The translations under genes and the position numbers were made by a program. From Nocardioides marinus (GTDB lineage Bacteria; Pseudomonadota; Alphaproteobacteria; Rhodobacterales; Rhodobacteraceae), in contig JAHVJD010000001.1 in the NCBI GenBank assembly GCA_019801415.1, forward strand, positions 372,001 through 436,000: a stretch of 64,000 bases of DNA. The letters run 5' to 3'. Below the pieces are notes generated by a model, which worked only from the letters and a program-made list of their open reading frames with translations, was not told the origin of the DNA and made no database searches. Position 1 is the stretch's first letter. Every line of letters begins with the position of its first letter. This document shows, piece by piece, positions 34,627-43,472 of the stretch.

Positions 34627-35952
34627 ATGGTGGCACGGAACCAGGCGGAATTCCCCGGCTCCCCTTCCGAGAGGGCTTTCACCAATCCCGGCTGGGGCGA
34701 AATGCTGCGGGTCTTCGGCCGCATCGGCCTCCTCAGCTTCGGCGGACCAGCCGCGCAAATCGCGCTTATGCACAAGGAACTGGTCGAAGACCGCCCCTGG
34801 CTGAGCGAAGACAGCTTCCTGCGCGGCCTGTCCTTTTGCATGCTGCTGCCGGGACCCGAGGCGATGCAACTGGCCACCTACACCGGCTGGCGTATGCGCG
34901 GCACGCTCGGCGGACTGTTTGCTGGGCTTTTGTTCGTGATGCCGGGGGCCGTGGTGATCGGCCTGCTGGTCTGGCTTTACGCGCAGTTTGGCACAATGCC
35001 CGCGGTTCAGGCCGCGTTCCTGGGCATCAAGGCGGCGGTGGTGATCATCATCCTGCAGGCACTGCGACGCCTGTCGGCAAAGGCGCTGCACAATTCTCTC
35101 GACTGGCTGCTGGCTGGCGGCGGATTTGCGGCGCTGTTCTTTCTGAACGTACCGTTCCCCCTTGTGGTTCTCGCGGCCGCTGTCATCGGCCTCTTGCGCC
35201 GCCCTGCCACCGACGCCGCCCCCGCCGCCACCCCGGCCCCGTTTCGCGCCGCCGCCACGCTGTCCACCGTTGCCCTGTGGGGGGCCTTGTGGCTGCTGCC
35301 GCTGTTGGCGCTGGAACTGACAGGCGCGGATTTCCTGAGCGATCTGGGCTGGTTCTTTGCCAAACTGGCGGTGGTCACCTTTGGCGGTGCCTATGCGGTG
35401 CTGGCCTATATCAGCCAGACCGTGGTCAGCCAGTTCGGCTGGATTACCGCCGGACAAATGATCGACGCGCTTGGCCTGGCCGAAACGACTCCCGGCCCGC
35501 TGATCCTCGTGACCCAATTCGTGGCAATGCTGTCCGGCCTCACGCAACAGGGCACCGCCCTTTTCCTCGCAGCCGGTGCCGTCGCGCTCTGGGCGACATT
35601 TGTTCCATGCTTCCTGTGGATCTTCGCCGCCGCCCCCTACGTCGAGCGTATCGCCACGCATCCGCGGCTGGGACAGGCGCTGAAGGCCGTCACCGCCACT
35701 GTCGCCGGTGTCGTCCTGAACCTGTCGCTGTGGTTTCTGATCCACGTGGTCTTTGAACAGACGCGGACATTGGAGCATGGGCTGCTGCATCTTCCTGTCC
35801 CGGTCTGGAGCAGCGTGGACCCCGTTGCAGCCGCCCTTGTGCTGTTGGCGCCCGCGGCCGGATGGATCTGTCGTGGCAACCTGCCGGCGCTTCTGCTGGC
35901 GATGGCGGTCGCGGGTCTTGCCCTGGCGCAATTCCCGTTTACAATCAGCTGA
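34627..35952 (+). CDS. chrA: Chromate transporter, two-domain ChrA type
   Basis: A 441-residue CHR-superfamily membrane protein with two homologous halves and about ten to twelve membrane helices. Each half has the family motif: FGRIGLLSFGGPAAQIALMH with LLPGPEAMQLATYTGW in the first, and FAKLAVVTFGGAYAVLAYI with GLAETTPGPLILVTQFV in the second. It is thought to export chromate, but environmental homologues may move other oxyanions. ATG 34627 follows AGGCAGG at good spacing; GTG 34591 is an alternative. No chrB regulator is adjacent. Confidence 0.88.
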   Translation: MVARNQAEFPGSPSERAFTNPGWGEMLRVFGRIGLLSFGGPAAQIALMHKELVEDRPWLSEDSFLRGLSFCMLLPGPEAMQLATYTGWRMRGTLGGLFAGLLFVMPGAVVIGLLVWLYAQFGTMPAVQAAFLGIKAAVVIIILQALRRLSAKALHNSLDWLLAGGGFAALFFLNVPFPLVVLAAAVIGLLRRPATDAAPAATPAPFRAAATLSTVALWGALWLLPLLALELTGADFLSDLGWFFAKLAVVTFGGAYAVLAYISQTVVSQFGWITAGQMIDALGLAETTPGPLILVTQFVAMLSGLTQQGTALFLAAGAVALWATFVPCFLWIFAAAPYVERIATHPRLGQALKAVTATVAGVVLNLSLWFLIHVVFEQTRTLEHGLLHLPVPVWSSVDPVAAALVLLAPAAGWICRGNLPALLLAMAVAGLALAQFPFTIS

Positions 35953-36073
35953 CTGCACGGGATTAGCAAGCAATAGTACCGGGGCAAAAAAATCTCCGTC
36001 AGCGTCGCAGGCTGCCCTTTTGTTTCCGCCAAAATCTCTTATGCTTAACGCAAAATGAACAAAGGGTGACTGC

Positions 36074-36550
36074 ATGTCCCGTGAAATTGACTATGGCAAC
36101 CTGATGCATTCTGCGATGCGCGGCCTGATCCGGACCGTGCTGCAGGACGTTTCCGAGAACGGCCTGCCTGGCAACCACCATTTCTTCATCACCTTCGACA
36201 CCGATCACCCGGACGTGGAACTGGCAGACTGGCTGTCGGACCGTTATCCGGGCGAAATGACGGTCGTCATGCAGCATTGGTTCAACAATCTTGTCGTCGA
36301 TGAGGATGGCTTCGCGGTCACGCTGAATTTTGGCGACTCTCCCGAGCCGCTCTACATCCCCTATGACGCAATCCGCACCTTCGTGGATCCGTCCGTGGAA
36401 TTCGGCCTGCGGTTCGAAAGCGCCGAAGACGAGGGCGAGACCCCGACCACACTCCCGGACTCCGAAGCGCCCTTCGAAAGCGAGCCTCCGGCCCCGGCGA
36501 GCGAAAAGAAAGACGCCGACGTGGTTTCGCTGGACAGCTTCCGCAAGTAA
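36074..36550 (+). CDS. sspB: ClpXP adaptor SspB, alpha type
   Basis: Binds the ssrA tag and delivers tagged proteins to ClpXP. The 158-residue protein has the folded substrate domain at residues 1-115 (FFITFDTDHPDVELADWLSDRYPGEMTVVMQHWFNNL, FDSPEPLYIPYDAIRTFVDP). An acidic/Pro-rich linker follows, and the C-terminal tail DADVVSLDSFRK resembles the ClpX-binding tail of the family. The ribosome site AAAGGG precedes ATG 36074. Its substrate RNA gene ssrA lies 2.6 kb upstream. Confidence 0.93.
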   Translation: MSREIDYGNLMHSAMRGLIRTVLQDVSENGLPGNHHFFITFDTDHPDVELADWLSDRYPGEMTVVMQHWFNNLVVDEDGFAVTLNFGDSPEPLYIPYDAIRTFVDPSVEFGLRFESAEDEGETPTTLPDSEAPFESEPPAPASEKKDADVVSLDSFRK

Positions 36551-36701
36551 ATCGACCTGCCGCACTTGCTGGGCGATCCGTTGGCGGTGGGCGCCGATGG
36601 CCTTGGTCAGACCGGGTCACAGGCAAGTGTGCGCACGGTACCCGGGCACCCACTGCCGCGCCAATGGCGGGCATCGGAACTCGACAGCCGCCACCGGCTG
36701 G

Positions 36702-37244
36702 TTACAGGCGGGTCAGAAATGCCTCTATTTTGCGCCGGATCTCGCCGTTCAGCCGGGAGACGTAGACTAGATCCAGTCCGCCTTCGGCCAAGGTCCTGTC
36801 ATATTGCTGGATCTCGTAGTCGCCGTTGGGGTGGATGAACATCGAAAACACGGTCAGCGTGTCGCCGTCGATCCGTCCCCAGACAAAGGGCTCCCCTTCC
36901 ATCGGGTCCAGCGGCACCGCGTGGCCAAAGACGTTGCGCCGCATCGCCGCCGAGAACACCCCTGATCGGTTGCTGGGCTGAAACTCGATCTCGTAGCTTT
37001 TGGTCTTTCTGCGGCCATCGCCTTTTTCCGTGGTCGCAACCCATTTCAGCACGAACCCCTTGGAGGTCTCACGGATCGTGACGCTGATGTCCCGCGGCAC
37101 TTGCTGTCCGTCAGCGGCCTCGATCTCGACTGATCCCGAATATTCCCCCGCGAACTGACCAATCTCGGCTGCGCAGACAGAAATCGGCGCCCAGACCACC
37201 GCCAGCGCCATCACATGTGCCACGATGCGCAGGCGAACGGCCAT
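36702..37244 (-). CDS. Exported protein of unknown function
   Basis: About 180 residues from ATG 37244, with a signal peptide (MAVRLRIVAHVMALAVVWAPISVCA) and a mature part of mostly beta character (GQFAGEYSGSVEIEA, FVLKWVATTEKG, FVWGRIDGDTLTVFSMFIHPNGDYEIQQYDRTL). It could be a small lipocalin-like or beta-barrel ligand binder, but I do not recognise the family. The longer frame to 37346 is less likely because the signal peptide would become internal. Confidence 0.65.
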   Translation of the reverse strand: MAVRLRIVAHVMALAVVWAPISVCAAEIGQFAGEYSGSVEIEAADGQQVPRDISVTIRETSKGFVLKWVATTEKGDGRRKTKSYEIEFQPSNRSGVFSAAMRRNVFGHAVPLDPMEGEPFVWGRIDGDTLTVFSMFIHPNGDYEIQQYDRTLAEGGLDLVYVSRLNGEIRRKIEAFLTRL

Positions 37245-37622
37245 GCCACGAGCCTTCAGCCACGAGCGCATGTTCCGCAGGCTCGCGCACATCTGGGGGG
37301 ACCCTGTCAAAGAACGTGGCACGTCAACTCCTTCCTCACCTTCCAAAAGATACCCGCCGTCACATACTGCGCCGTGACAGGCATCAAGAACAGGGCTCTG
37401 ACCCCGCAGGCCCGATGATTATGCGAGATTTCTGAACACTTCGCAAAATGCGCGCCGCAAGGATCATAGCAGATATTCCCTGACTTGCAGGGGGTGCGAT
37501 TGCGACAATTGCACTCTATACCTCGCGGGGCAAAACACTATGCTGCGCGCGACTGGCCAATTGCGCCTGTGCAGCGCGCAGGCTAAACGGCATACAGACG
37601 CATACAACGAGAGAGGCGACGG
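37245..37622. other. Gap upstream of fumC
   Basis: About 380 bases between divergent genes, holding the fumC promoter. A dyad CCCTG-ACTTG-CAGGG lies at 37478-37492 and TATGCT at about 37539-37544 could be a -10 element. I see no gene. Confidence 0.35.
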
Positions 37623-39017
37623 ATGACCGGCACCCGTACCGAAACCGACAGCTTTGGCCCGCTTGAGGTCCCCGCAGACAAATACTGGGGCGCGCAGACG
37701 CAGCGCTCGATCATGAACTTCCCGATCGGCTGGGAAAAACAGCCCGTGGCCATCGTGCGCGCGCTTGGCGTGATCAAGCAGGCCTGCGCCATGGCCAACA
37801 AGGCGTCCGGCAAGCTGGACGCGAAGATCGCCGATGCCATCATTCAAGCCGCCAGCGAAGTTGTCGCAGGCAAGTTCGACGACAACTTCCCGCTGGTCGT
37901 CTGGCAGACCGGTTCGGGCACCCAGTCCAACATGAACTCGAACGAGGTGATTGCCAACCGCGCGATCGAGATCCTCGGCGGCGAGATTGGCTCCAAAGAT
38001 CCGGTACACCCGAACGATCACTGCAACATGGGCCAGTCCTCGAACGACACCTTCCCGACCGCGATGCATATCGCCACCGCGATGATGGTGCGCGACGTGC
38101 TGGTGCCGGGGCTGACCAAGCTGGCGGAAGGGCTGGAGCGGAAGTCCGAAGAGTTCAAGGACATCATCAAGATCGGCCGCACCCACACCCAGGACGCGAC
38201 CCCGCTGACGCTGGGCCAGGAGTTCGGCGGCTACGCGCATCAGATCCGCCAGGGGCTGGCACGGGTCGAGGCCGCGATGCCCGGCATCTACGAGCTGGCA
38301 CAGGGCGGCACCGCGGTGGGCACCGGCCTGAACACCCAGAAGGGCTGGGCCGAAGAAGTGGCCGCCAACATGGCCGAAATCACCGGCCTGCCCTTCGTGA
38401 CTGCTCCGAACAAGTTCGAAGCGCTGGCAGCGCATGATGCGATGGTGTTCCTGTCGGGCGCGCTCGCGACCATCGCGGGCAGCTGCTACAAGATCGCCAA
38501 CGACATCCGCTTCCTCGGCTCCGGTCCCCGCTCGGGCCTGGGCGAGCTGATCCTGCCGGAGAACGAGCCGGGCTCCTCAATCATGCCGGGCAAGGTCAAC
38601 CCGACCCAGGCCGAGGCCCTGACCCAGGTTGCCGCGCATGTCATGGGCAACGACGCGGCCATCAAGTTCGCAGGCTCCCAGGGCCACTTCGAGCTGAACG
38701 TCTACAACCCGATGATGGCGTACAACCTCTTGCAGTCGATCCAGCTGCTGGGTGATGCGGCCGACAGCTTTACCGAACGCATGCTGAATGGCATCCAGGC
38801 CAACGAGCCGCGCATCGAGAAACTGATGAAGGAAAGCCTGATGCTGGTGACAGCACTGGCACCGACCATCGGCTACGACAACGCGACCACCGTTGCCAAG
38901 ACCGCGCACAAGAACGGCACGACGCTGAAAGAAGAAGCGATCAAGCTGGGCTTCGTAGATGAGGCCACCTTTGACGCGGTGGTCCGCCCCGAACAGATGA
39001 TCGGTCCCAAGGACTGA
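37623..39017 (+). CDS. fumC: Fumarate hydratase, class II
   Basis: TCA cycle enzyme, oxygen-stable and iron-free, interconverting fumarate and malate as a tetramer. The fumarase/aspartase signature [16 protein letters not shown] is present, along with [11 protein letters not shown] and [17 protein letters not shown]. The length of 464 residues is normal. The stop codon overlaps the start of the next gene (TGATG). Confidence 0.97.
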   Translation: MTGTRTETDSFGPLEVPADKYWGAQTQRSIMNFPIGWEKQPVAIVRALGVIKQACAMANKASGKLDAKIADAIIQAASEVVAGKFDDNFPLVVWQTGSGTQSNMNSNEVIANRAIEILGGEIGSKDPVHPNDHCNMGQSSNDTFPTAMHIATAMMVRDVLVPGLTKLAEGLERKSEEFKDIIKIGRTHTQDATPLTLGQEFGGYAHQIRQGLARVEAAMPGIYELAQGGTAVGTGLNTQKGWAEEVAANMAEITGLPFVTAPNKFEALAAHDAMVFLSGALATIAGSCYKIANDIRFLGSGPRSGLGELILPENEPGSSIMPGKVNPTQAEALTQVAAHVMGNDAAIKFAGSQGHFELNVYNPMMAYNLLQSIQLLGDAADSFTERMLNGIQANEPRIEKLMKESLMLVTALAPTIGYDNATTVAKTAHKNGTTLKEEAIKLGFVDEATFDAVVRPEQMIGPKD

Positions 39018-39193
39018 TGGGCAAGCCGGTCAATCTGAACCGGTACAGAAAGACAAAGGCGCGGGCCGAGAAAAAGGCCCGCGCCGACCAGAATGCCGTG
39101 GAATTCGGGCGCTCCAAGGCGGAAAAGGATCTGGCCAAGGCGCGCAAGGCGCAGGACGTCCGCCGGCTCGATGGCCACAAGCGTGACGAATGA
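39017..39193 (+). CDS. DUF4169-like small basic protein
   Basis: 58 residues, very rich in Lys and Arg ([25 protein letters not shown] opening region), helical and probably nucleic-acid binding. The ATG overlaps the fumC stop and its own stop overlaps the next start (ATGA), so translation of three genes is linked. The opening resembles DUF4169 proteins of Alphaproteobacteria. Role unknown. Confidence 0.72.
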   Translation: MGKPVNLNRYRKTKARAEKKARADQNAVEFGRSKAEKDLAKARKAQDVRRLDGHKRDE

Positions 39194-39408
39194 CCGGGCG
39201 GCCCAAGAAACACTCGCTCACCCTGCGCGGCCACCGCACCTCCGTGTCCTTGGAAGACGAGTTCTGGGACGCTTTCCGAGAAATCGCCGCGCAAGATGAC
39301 CGTGCGATCAACGACCTGGCGGCTGAAATCGACGAAAGCCGTGGGGACGACTGTGGTCTGGCATCGGCCATCCGGCTTTTCGTGCTGCGTCGACTGAGAA
39401 GCGGTTGA
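39190..39408 (+). CDS. Ribbon-helix-helix domain protein
   Basis: 72 residues of the RHH_4 type: KKHSLTLRGHRTSVSLEDEFWDAFREIAAQ gives the beta strand and first helix, and the rest the second helix with FVLRRL at the end. Such proteins bind DNA as dimers. It starts in the ATGA overlap with the DUF4169-like gene. The target is unknown, though autoregulation of the fumC unit is possible. Confidence 0.78.
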   Translation: MTGRPKKHSLTLRGHRTSVSLEDEFWDAFREIAAQDDRAINDLAAEIDESRGDDCGLASAIRLFVLRRLRSG

Positions 39409-39492
39409 GACTGCCGGGCGTCTGATCGTCGCCCGCCTTTCCCCGGCACCACCCCTCGCCTGAATCCACCAGTTTCTCCGGCTTCTCCCGGC

Positions 39493-40848
39493 TCAGCGTT
39501 TTACAATCTCCAGCCATATGCCGTTCTTGGACCGGACCGTCAGGTGGGCGGCGGGGATCGGTTCCCGCCCCGCCACGGTGCGAACGCGGAAATGGCGCAG
39601 GATCATCGACAGGATCAGCACGCCCTCCACCATCGCGAACCCCGCCCCCGGGCAGACCCGCGGGCCGGCCGAAAACGGAATATACGCGTCGCGTTGGCAC
39701 TGCTTGCCGTTCGGAGTCTCCCACCGGGACGGATCGAAACCATCCGGGTTGTCCCACAGCCGCTCATGCCGGTGCAGGTGCCAGGGACTGAGCACCATCT
39801 GCGATCCCGTCGGGACGTCCCGGTTGCGAAAGCGCGCGGGACAGGCCGCCTCGCGCACCATCATCGGCACCGGCGGATAGAGCCGCAGCGCCTCACGAAA
39901 GACATCGCGGCTGCGTCGCAACTTCGACACGGCCGCAAAACTGTCGTCCTCGAGCGCTTTGGCCTCCTCCGACAAGACCTCCTGCCATTCGGGATACAGC
40001 GCCACGAGGTAGAGCGCCCAGGCCAAGGCGGAGGCGCTGGTCTCATGCCCTGCCAGAAAGAAGATCGCCACCTGATCGACCATTTCCGCTGCATCAAACG
40101 CCCCCCCGGTCTCGGGATCCCGGGTTGTCATGATCTTGGTTGCAAGATCATCCGGCGCTTGTCCCGCGTGGATCGCACGCATCCGCTCGTCGGTGAGCTG
40201 CGCGATCAGCCCCCGAATGACCGCGGCGTTGCGCCGGGTGCCGCGACGAAAGAAGCGCGGCATCCAGCCTGGCAGGCGCACAAAGGCTGCAAGATTCAGG
40301 ATCGGCTGGCTGCGCTGGTAGTCGCGAAACCGGTAAAAGACCTCTGCAGCGACCTCGTGTTCGATGGGGATCGAAAAGAGCGTGCGAAAAATCACATCGG
40401 CCGCGACATGCGAAGCCTCGGCCTCGATCTCGACCTGCCCCTGCCGATTGCGCAGCCGTGCCACCATGGCCTCTGCAGCCGCGCGCATCGCCGGATAGGT
40501 ATCCTTCAGCCGGCCGCCCTCGAAAGCTGGATCGATGATGCGGCGCTGACGTTTCCATTCGGACCCGTTGGTCAGAAACACGGATTGGCCCAACAGCGGC
40601 TTCAGTCCTTCCGCAATACGGTCCGATTTCGGAAAGTCCTCAGGGCTGTCCTTCAGCAGCCGTTTCACCAGATCGGGCTCATTGACCAAAAAGCTGCGAA
40701 AGAAAGGCGTGCGAAACTCCGCCATCCACGCGCGATACAGGCGGGCCGGCTGCGCCGAAAGGATGTCCTGGCGGAACAGGCGCGCGTAGCGCCAGAGCGA
40801 CACGCGGTCCGCCCGGGCGGCGGGTTTGGGTGGCTGGGGTGCGCTCAT
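39493..40848 (-). CDS. Cytochrome P450
   Basis: A 451-residue soluble bacterial P450. The heme-binding loop FSAGPRVCPGAGFAM carries the thiolate Cys. The ExxR motif is in FREALRLYPP, and the I-helix oxygen-activation motif AGHETSASAL is complete. The substrate is unknown. ATG 40848 overlaps the stop of the upstream hydrolase (ATGA), so the two are translated together. No dedicated ferredoxin or reductase is adjacent. Confidence 0.93.
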   Translation of the reverse strand: MSAPQPPKPAARADRVSLWRYARLFRQDILSAQPARLYRAWMAEFRTPFFRSFLVNEPDLVKRLLKDSPEDFPKSDRIAEGLKPLLGQSVFLTNGSEWKRQRRIIDPAFEGGRLKDTYPAMRAAAEAMVARLRNRQGQVEIEAEASHVAADVIFRTLFSIPIEHEVAAEVFYRFRDYQRSQPILNLAAFVRLPGWMPRFFRRGTRRNAAVIRGLIAQLTDERMRAIHAGQAPDDLATKIMTTRDPETGGAFDAAEMVDQVAIFFLAGHETSASALAWALYLVALYPEWQEVLSEEAKALEDDSFAAVSKLRRSRDVFREALRLYPPVPMMVREAACPARFRNRDVPTGSQMVLSPWHLHRHERLWDNPDGFDPSRWETPNGKQCQRDAYIPFSAGPRVCPGAGFAMVEGVLILSMILRHFRVRTVAGREPIPAAHLTVRSKNGIWLEIVKR

Positions 40849-42095
40849 TTGGCGGCCACAGAGGTGAATTTCGACACCGGCACCTCGATGCGCGAGCGAG
40901 AAGGTTTGCGGCCCTCGAAGCGCTCGGCCAGCGTCAGCGGCCCTGCCGTGATGCGGAAATAGTCGTAGTCGCCGGGCTGGTCGAAAGCACACAGGTACTG
41001 AAAATGCAGCCGAAAGAAACGCCAGCGCAGTTGTTTCCAACGCGCCGGGCTGAGCGTCTGGGTGAAGGCGGCAGAAATCACCAGTGGCCAGCGTTTCGCC
41101 TCGGGCGCGACGCCGCTTACCGCGACCGGATCACAGAGCGCAAAGGCACAGCCATCGCCGGGCGCTGTGACATCGACCCACGTCAGCTCAGCTCGCTGCG
41201 ACAGGTATTGCAGGTCGGCACGCAGGCGCTGCGCGCGTGGCAGGAACGAGACCATCGGCACGACCTGCCCGAGGCTCAGGAACCCCAGGGCCGGGCCATC
41301 CTGCGGCCTCCCTGCCCGGAGCACGTCCGCCAGCACGGAGACCCCCACATGCGCGCCGGAGGAATGGCCGACCACCAGCACCTCATCCAGATCGGGGTCC
41401 TGCAGTGCGGCGGCGATCCGATCGCCGAACGCAGCCATTCTTTCTTCCATCTGCGGTGCAATCGCGCCCTTGTCGGCGGCAGCATGTGCATAGTCATGCA
41501 TCAGGTAGTAGGCAAAGAACCTGCCGTCCTGCTTCTTGAACCAGCGTAGCAACACGTACCCTGCCGACAGTCCAAGGCACCATCCCAACACCGCACTGGC
41601 GGTCCCATGCACCCCTACCGCCCCCGCCAGCAGCCCGATCATTTGGGCCACACCCCAGGCCAACAACAGCGCAAGCAGTGCCTGCAGCAACAGCATTCCA
41701 ACAGGATAAAGCGCGGCGATCACCGGCCCCTTGCGCAGCCGCATCAGCCGCCGCAAGGCGCCTGTTGAGATATAGATCCAGGCCGTCTGCAAAAGTTGCC
41801 AGTACGTCCCGGGGATTGTCGCGGTCATGCTGTGGCGGACGATGTCCGACCAGACCAGAACCTCGACCTCGGCCGCGGTGACACGGCCATCGATCTCCGC
41901 CTGAACGTCCCAGCCGAAACCGCCGGGGCCGCTTTTCCCTTGCACCGCAAGACGGTAGCCCGAGATCTTCGCCTGAGCGGCACCTTCCTTGCGGTAAAGC
42001 TCCCGGTAGCGACGCGGGTGAATAGGGTCATAGCCGGGAATGTAGAACACCCGCCGCCTGCGCACATGTTGCTGAAGGGAGCTGCCTTGATCCAC
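40845..42095 (-). CDS. Membrane-anchored alpha/beta-hydrolase-like protein
   Basis: 416 residues, starting with GTG. Residues 1-100 are soluble (FYIPGYDPIHPRRYRELY). Two to three membrane segments lie at about 115-195 (YPVGMLLLQALLALLLAWG, VLGWCLGLSAGYVLL). The C-terminal part has a nucleophile elbow VVGHSSGAHVG with Ser, which suggests a serine esterase or lipase fold interrupted by a membrane insert. It is translationally coupled to the P450, so both may act on one lipid-like substrate. This is inference. Confidence 0.75.
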   Translation of the reverse strand: MDQGSSLQQHVRRRRVFYIPGYDPIHPRRYRELYRKEGAAQAKISGYRLAVQGKSGPGGFGWDVQAEIDGRVTAAEVEVLVWSDIVRHSMTATIPGTYWQLLQTAWIYISTGALRRLMRLRKGPVIAALYPVGMLLLQALLALLLAWGVAQMIGLLAGAVGVHGTASAVLGWCLGLSAGYVLLRWFKKQDGRFFAYYLMHDYAHAAADKGAIAPQMEERMAAFGDRIAAALQDPDLDEVLVVGHSSGAHVGVSVLADVLRAGRPQDGPALGFLSLGQVVPMVSFLPRAQRLRADLQYLSQRAELTWVDVTAPGDGCAFALCDPVAVSGVAPEAKRWPLVISAAFTQTLSPARWKQLRWRFFRLHFQYLCAFDQPGDYDYFRITAGPLTLAERFEGRKPSRSRIEVPVSKFTSVAAK

Positions 42096-42197
42096 GCCCT
42101 GCCCTGAACTCTTTTCGTTGCCCTAACTGCCTGCGCACCAGCCTAGCAGCGGTTTTCGGCAAGAGTAAGGCCCACAGTGACCCGCGAGCGCGCAGCG

Positions 42198-42950
42198 TCA
42201 GCCCAGAACCGCAAGTGCCGGGAACGTCTCCAGCAACCACCATGAAAAGGTGGTGAACAGGCCGGTGACCAGCATCACCCCGACAAACAGCAGCAGCCCG
42301 CCCATTGCCTTCTCAATCACCCCCATGTGGCGCTTCATCCGGTTCATCAAAACCATCGAGCGGTTGAGGAATATCGCCGCCAGCAAGAACGGCACGCCAA
42401 GACCTGCGGCATAGACGCCCAGCAAAATCGTGCCCCGACTTACCGAAGCCTCGGAGGCGGCCAGCGACAGGATCGCCCCCAACTGCGGGCCAATGCAGGG
42501 GGTCCAGCCAAAGGCAAAGGCGAGCCCCAGGACGTAGGCCCCCAGTGCCGAACCGCCGGATTCGCCCGCCTCCATCCGCGCTTCGCGGTCCAGCAATGGA
42601 ATGCGGAAGACAGACAGGAAATGCAGGCCGAAGATGATCACGACAACACCGGAGACTTGGGCAAACAACTCTTGGTTCTGCAGCACAAAGGCGCCGAAGG
42701 CCGAGGCCGTGAAGCCAAGCAGCAAGAATACCGTCGACAGGCCGAGGACAAAGAACAGCGCCGCAATGATCGCCTTGCGTCGGGCGGCCACGGTGCCCTG
42801 CATCTCGCCGATGGTCACGCCGCTCATGTAGGCCAGATAGGGCGGCACGATCGGCAGCACGCAGGGCGACAGGAAACTGATCACGCCGCCCAGCAGCGCC
42901 ACCAGCATGGCAGGGAGCAGCCCTGCGTCGATGATCTCGATTCCAAACAT
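42198..42950 (-). CDS. ccdA: Cytochrome c biogenesis protein CcdA
   Basis: A 250-residue inner-membrane protein with six helices that carries electrons from cytoplasmic thioredoxin to the periplasm for cytochrome c maturation. The two redox Cys are in FLSPCVLPIVPPYL and GWTPCIGPQLGAIL. I use ATG 42950 (MFGIEIID...), which gives the standard length, and drop the long upstream frame. It is divergent from the TusA-like gene. Confidence 0.93.
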   Translation of the reverse strand: MFGIEIIDAGLLPAMLVALLGGVISFLSPCVLPIVPPYLAYMSGVTIGEMQGTVAARRKAIIAALFFVLGLSTVFLLLGFTASAFGAFVLQNQELFAQVSGVVVIIFGLHFLSVFRIPLLDREARMEAGESGGSALGAYVLGLAFAFGWTPCIGPQLGAILSLAASEASVSRGTILLGVYAAGLGVPFLLAAIFLNRSMVLMNRMKRHMGVIEKAMGGLLLFVGVMLVTGLFTTFSWWLLETFPALAVLG

Positions 42951-43043
42951 GCCCCGACTCTTATTCGAGCAATCGGCCAAGGTCACGCGACCGGTGGTCA
43001 CATCCTTGTGGACAGCTTGAAACTTCCCGCTTATCTGGACCGC

Positions 43044-43277
43044 ATGAGCGAGATCGAAGAAACCCTGGATGCCATCGGGCTGCTGTGCCCCCTGCCCGTG
43101 TTGAAAGCGCGTAAGCGGTTGAAATCCCTGCAGCCAGGTGCGGTTCTGCAAGTTCTGGCGGATGACCCGGCGGCGGTGGTCGACATGCCGCATTTCTGCC
43201 ACGAGGCGGGGCATGAGTATCTTGGGCAAAAGGACGGCGGGACCCATCAGGTCTACCTGATCCGCAAAGGCGGCTAA
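43044..43277 (+). CDS. TusA-family sulfur carrier protein
   Basis: A 77-residue two-layer sandwich protein. The sulfur-carrying Cys is C15 in LLCPLPVLKARK, the CPxP motif of the family. It moves sulfane sulfur for tRNA thiolation, molybdenum cofactor or sulfur oxidation pathways; the exact partner is unknown. It is divergent from ccdA across a 93-base gap. Confidence 0.88.
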   Translation: MSEIEETLDAIGLLCPLPVLKARKRLKSLQPGAVLQVLADDPAAVVDMPHFCHEAGHEYLGQKDGGTHQVYLIRKGG

Positions 43278-43409
43278 AACCACCGCAAAGTCACAAAGTA
43301 TGATTGGCGAACCGAGGCTCGAAGGCTTGTCGGACCAAACGGCTGTGCGTCGACCAGAGGCGTCGCATCCGACGTCTGCGCCAAACCAATAGACCTCAAC
43401 TATCGGCAC

Positions 43410-43436
43410 AAAAAAGGCAGGCCCGCAGGCCTGCCT
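43410..43436 (-). terminator. Terminator of rne
   Basis: On the minus strand AGGCAGGCC, a four-base loop, GGCCTGCCT and then a run of T residues: a perfect nine-base stem 36 bases after the rne stop. Confidence 0.9.
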
Positions 43437-43472
43437 CTTGAAATCGACGTGGATCCTTCGACGGTCTAGCGA

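Noticed and set aside
33979-36075. Open frame of about 698 codons on the minus strand
   Set aside because: It is antisense to the SnoaL-like and chromate transporter genes and shows no domain.
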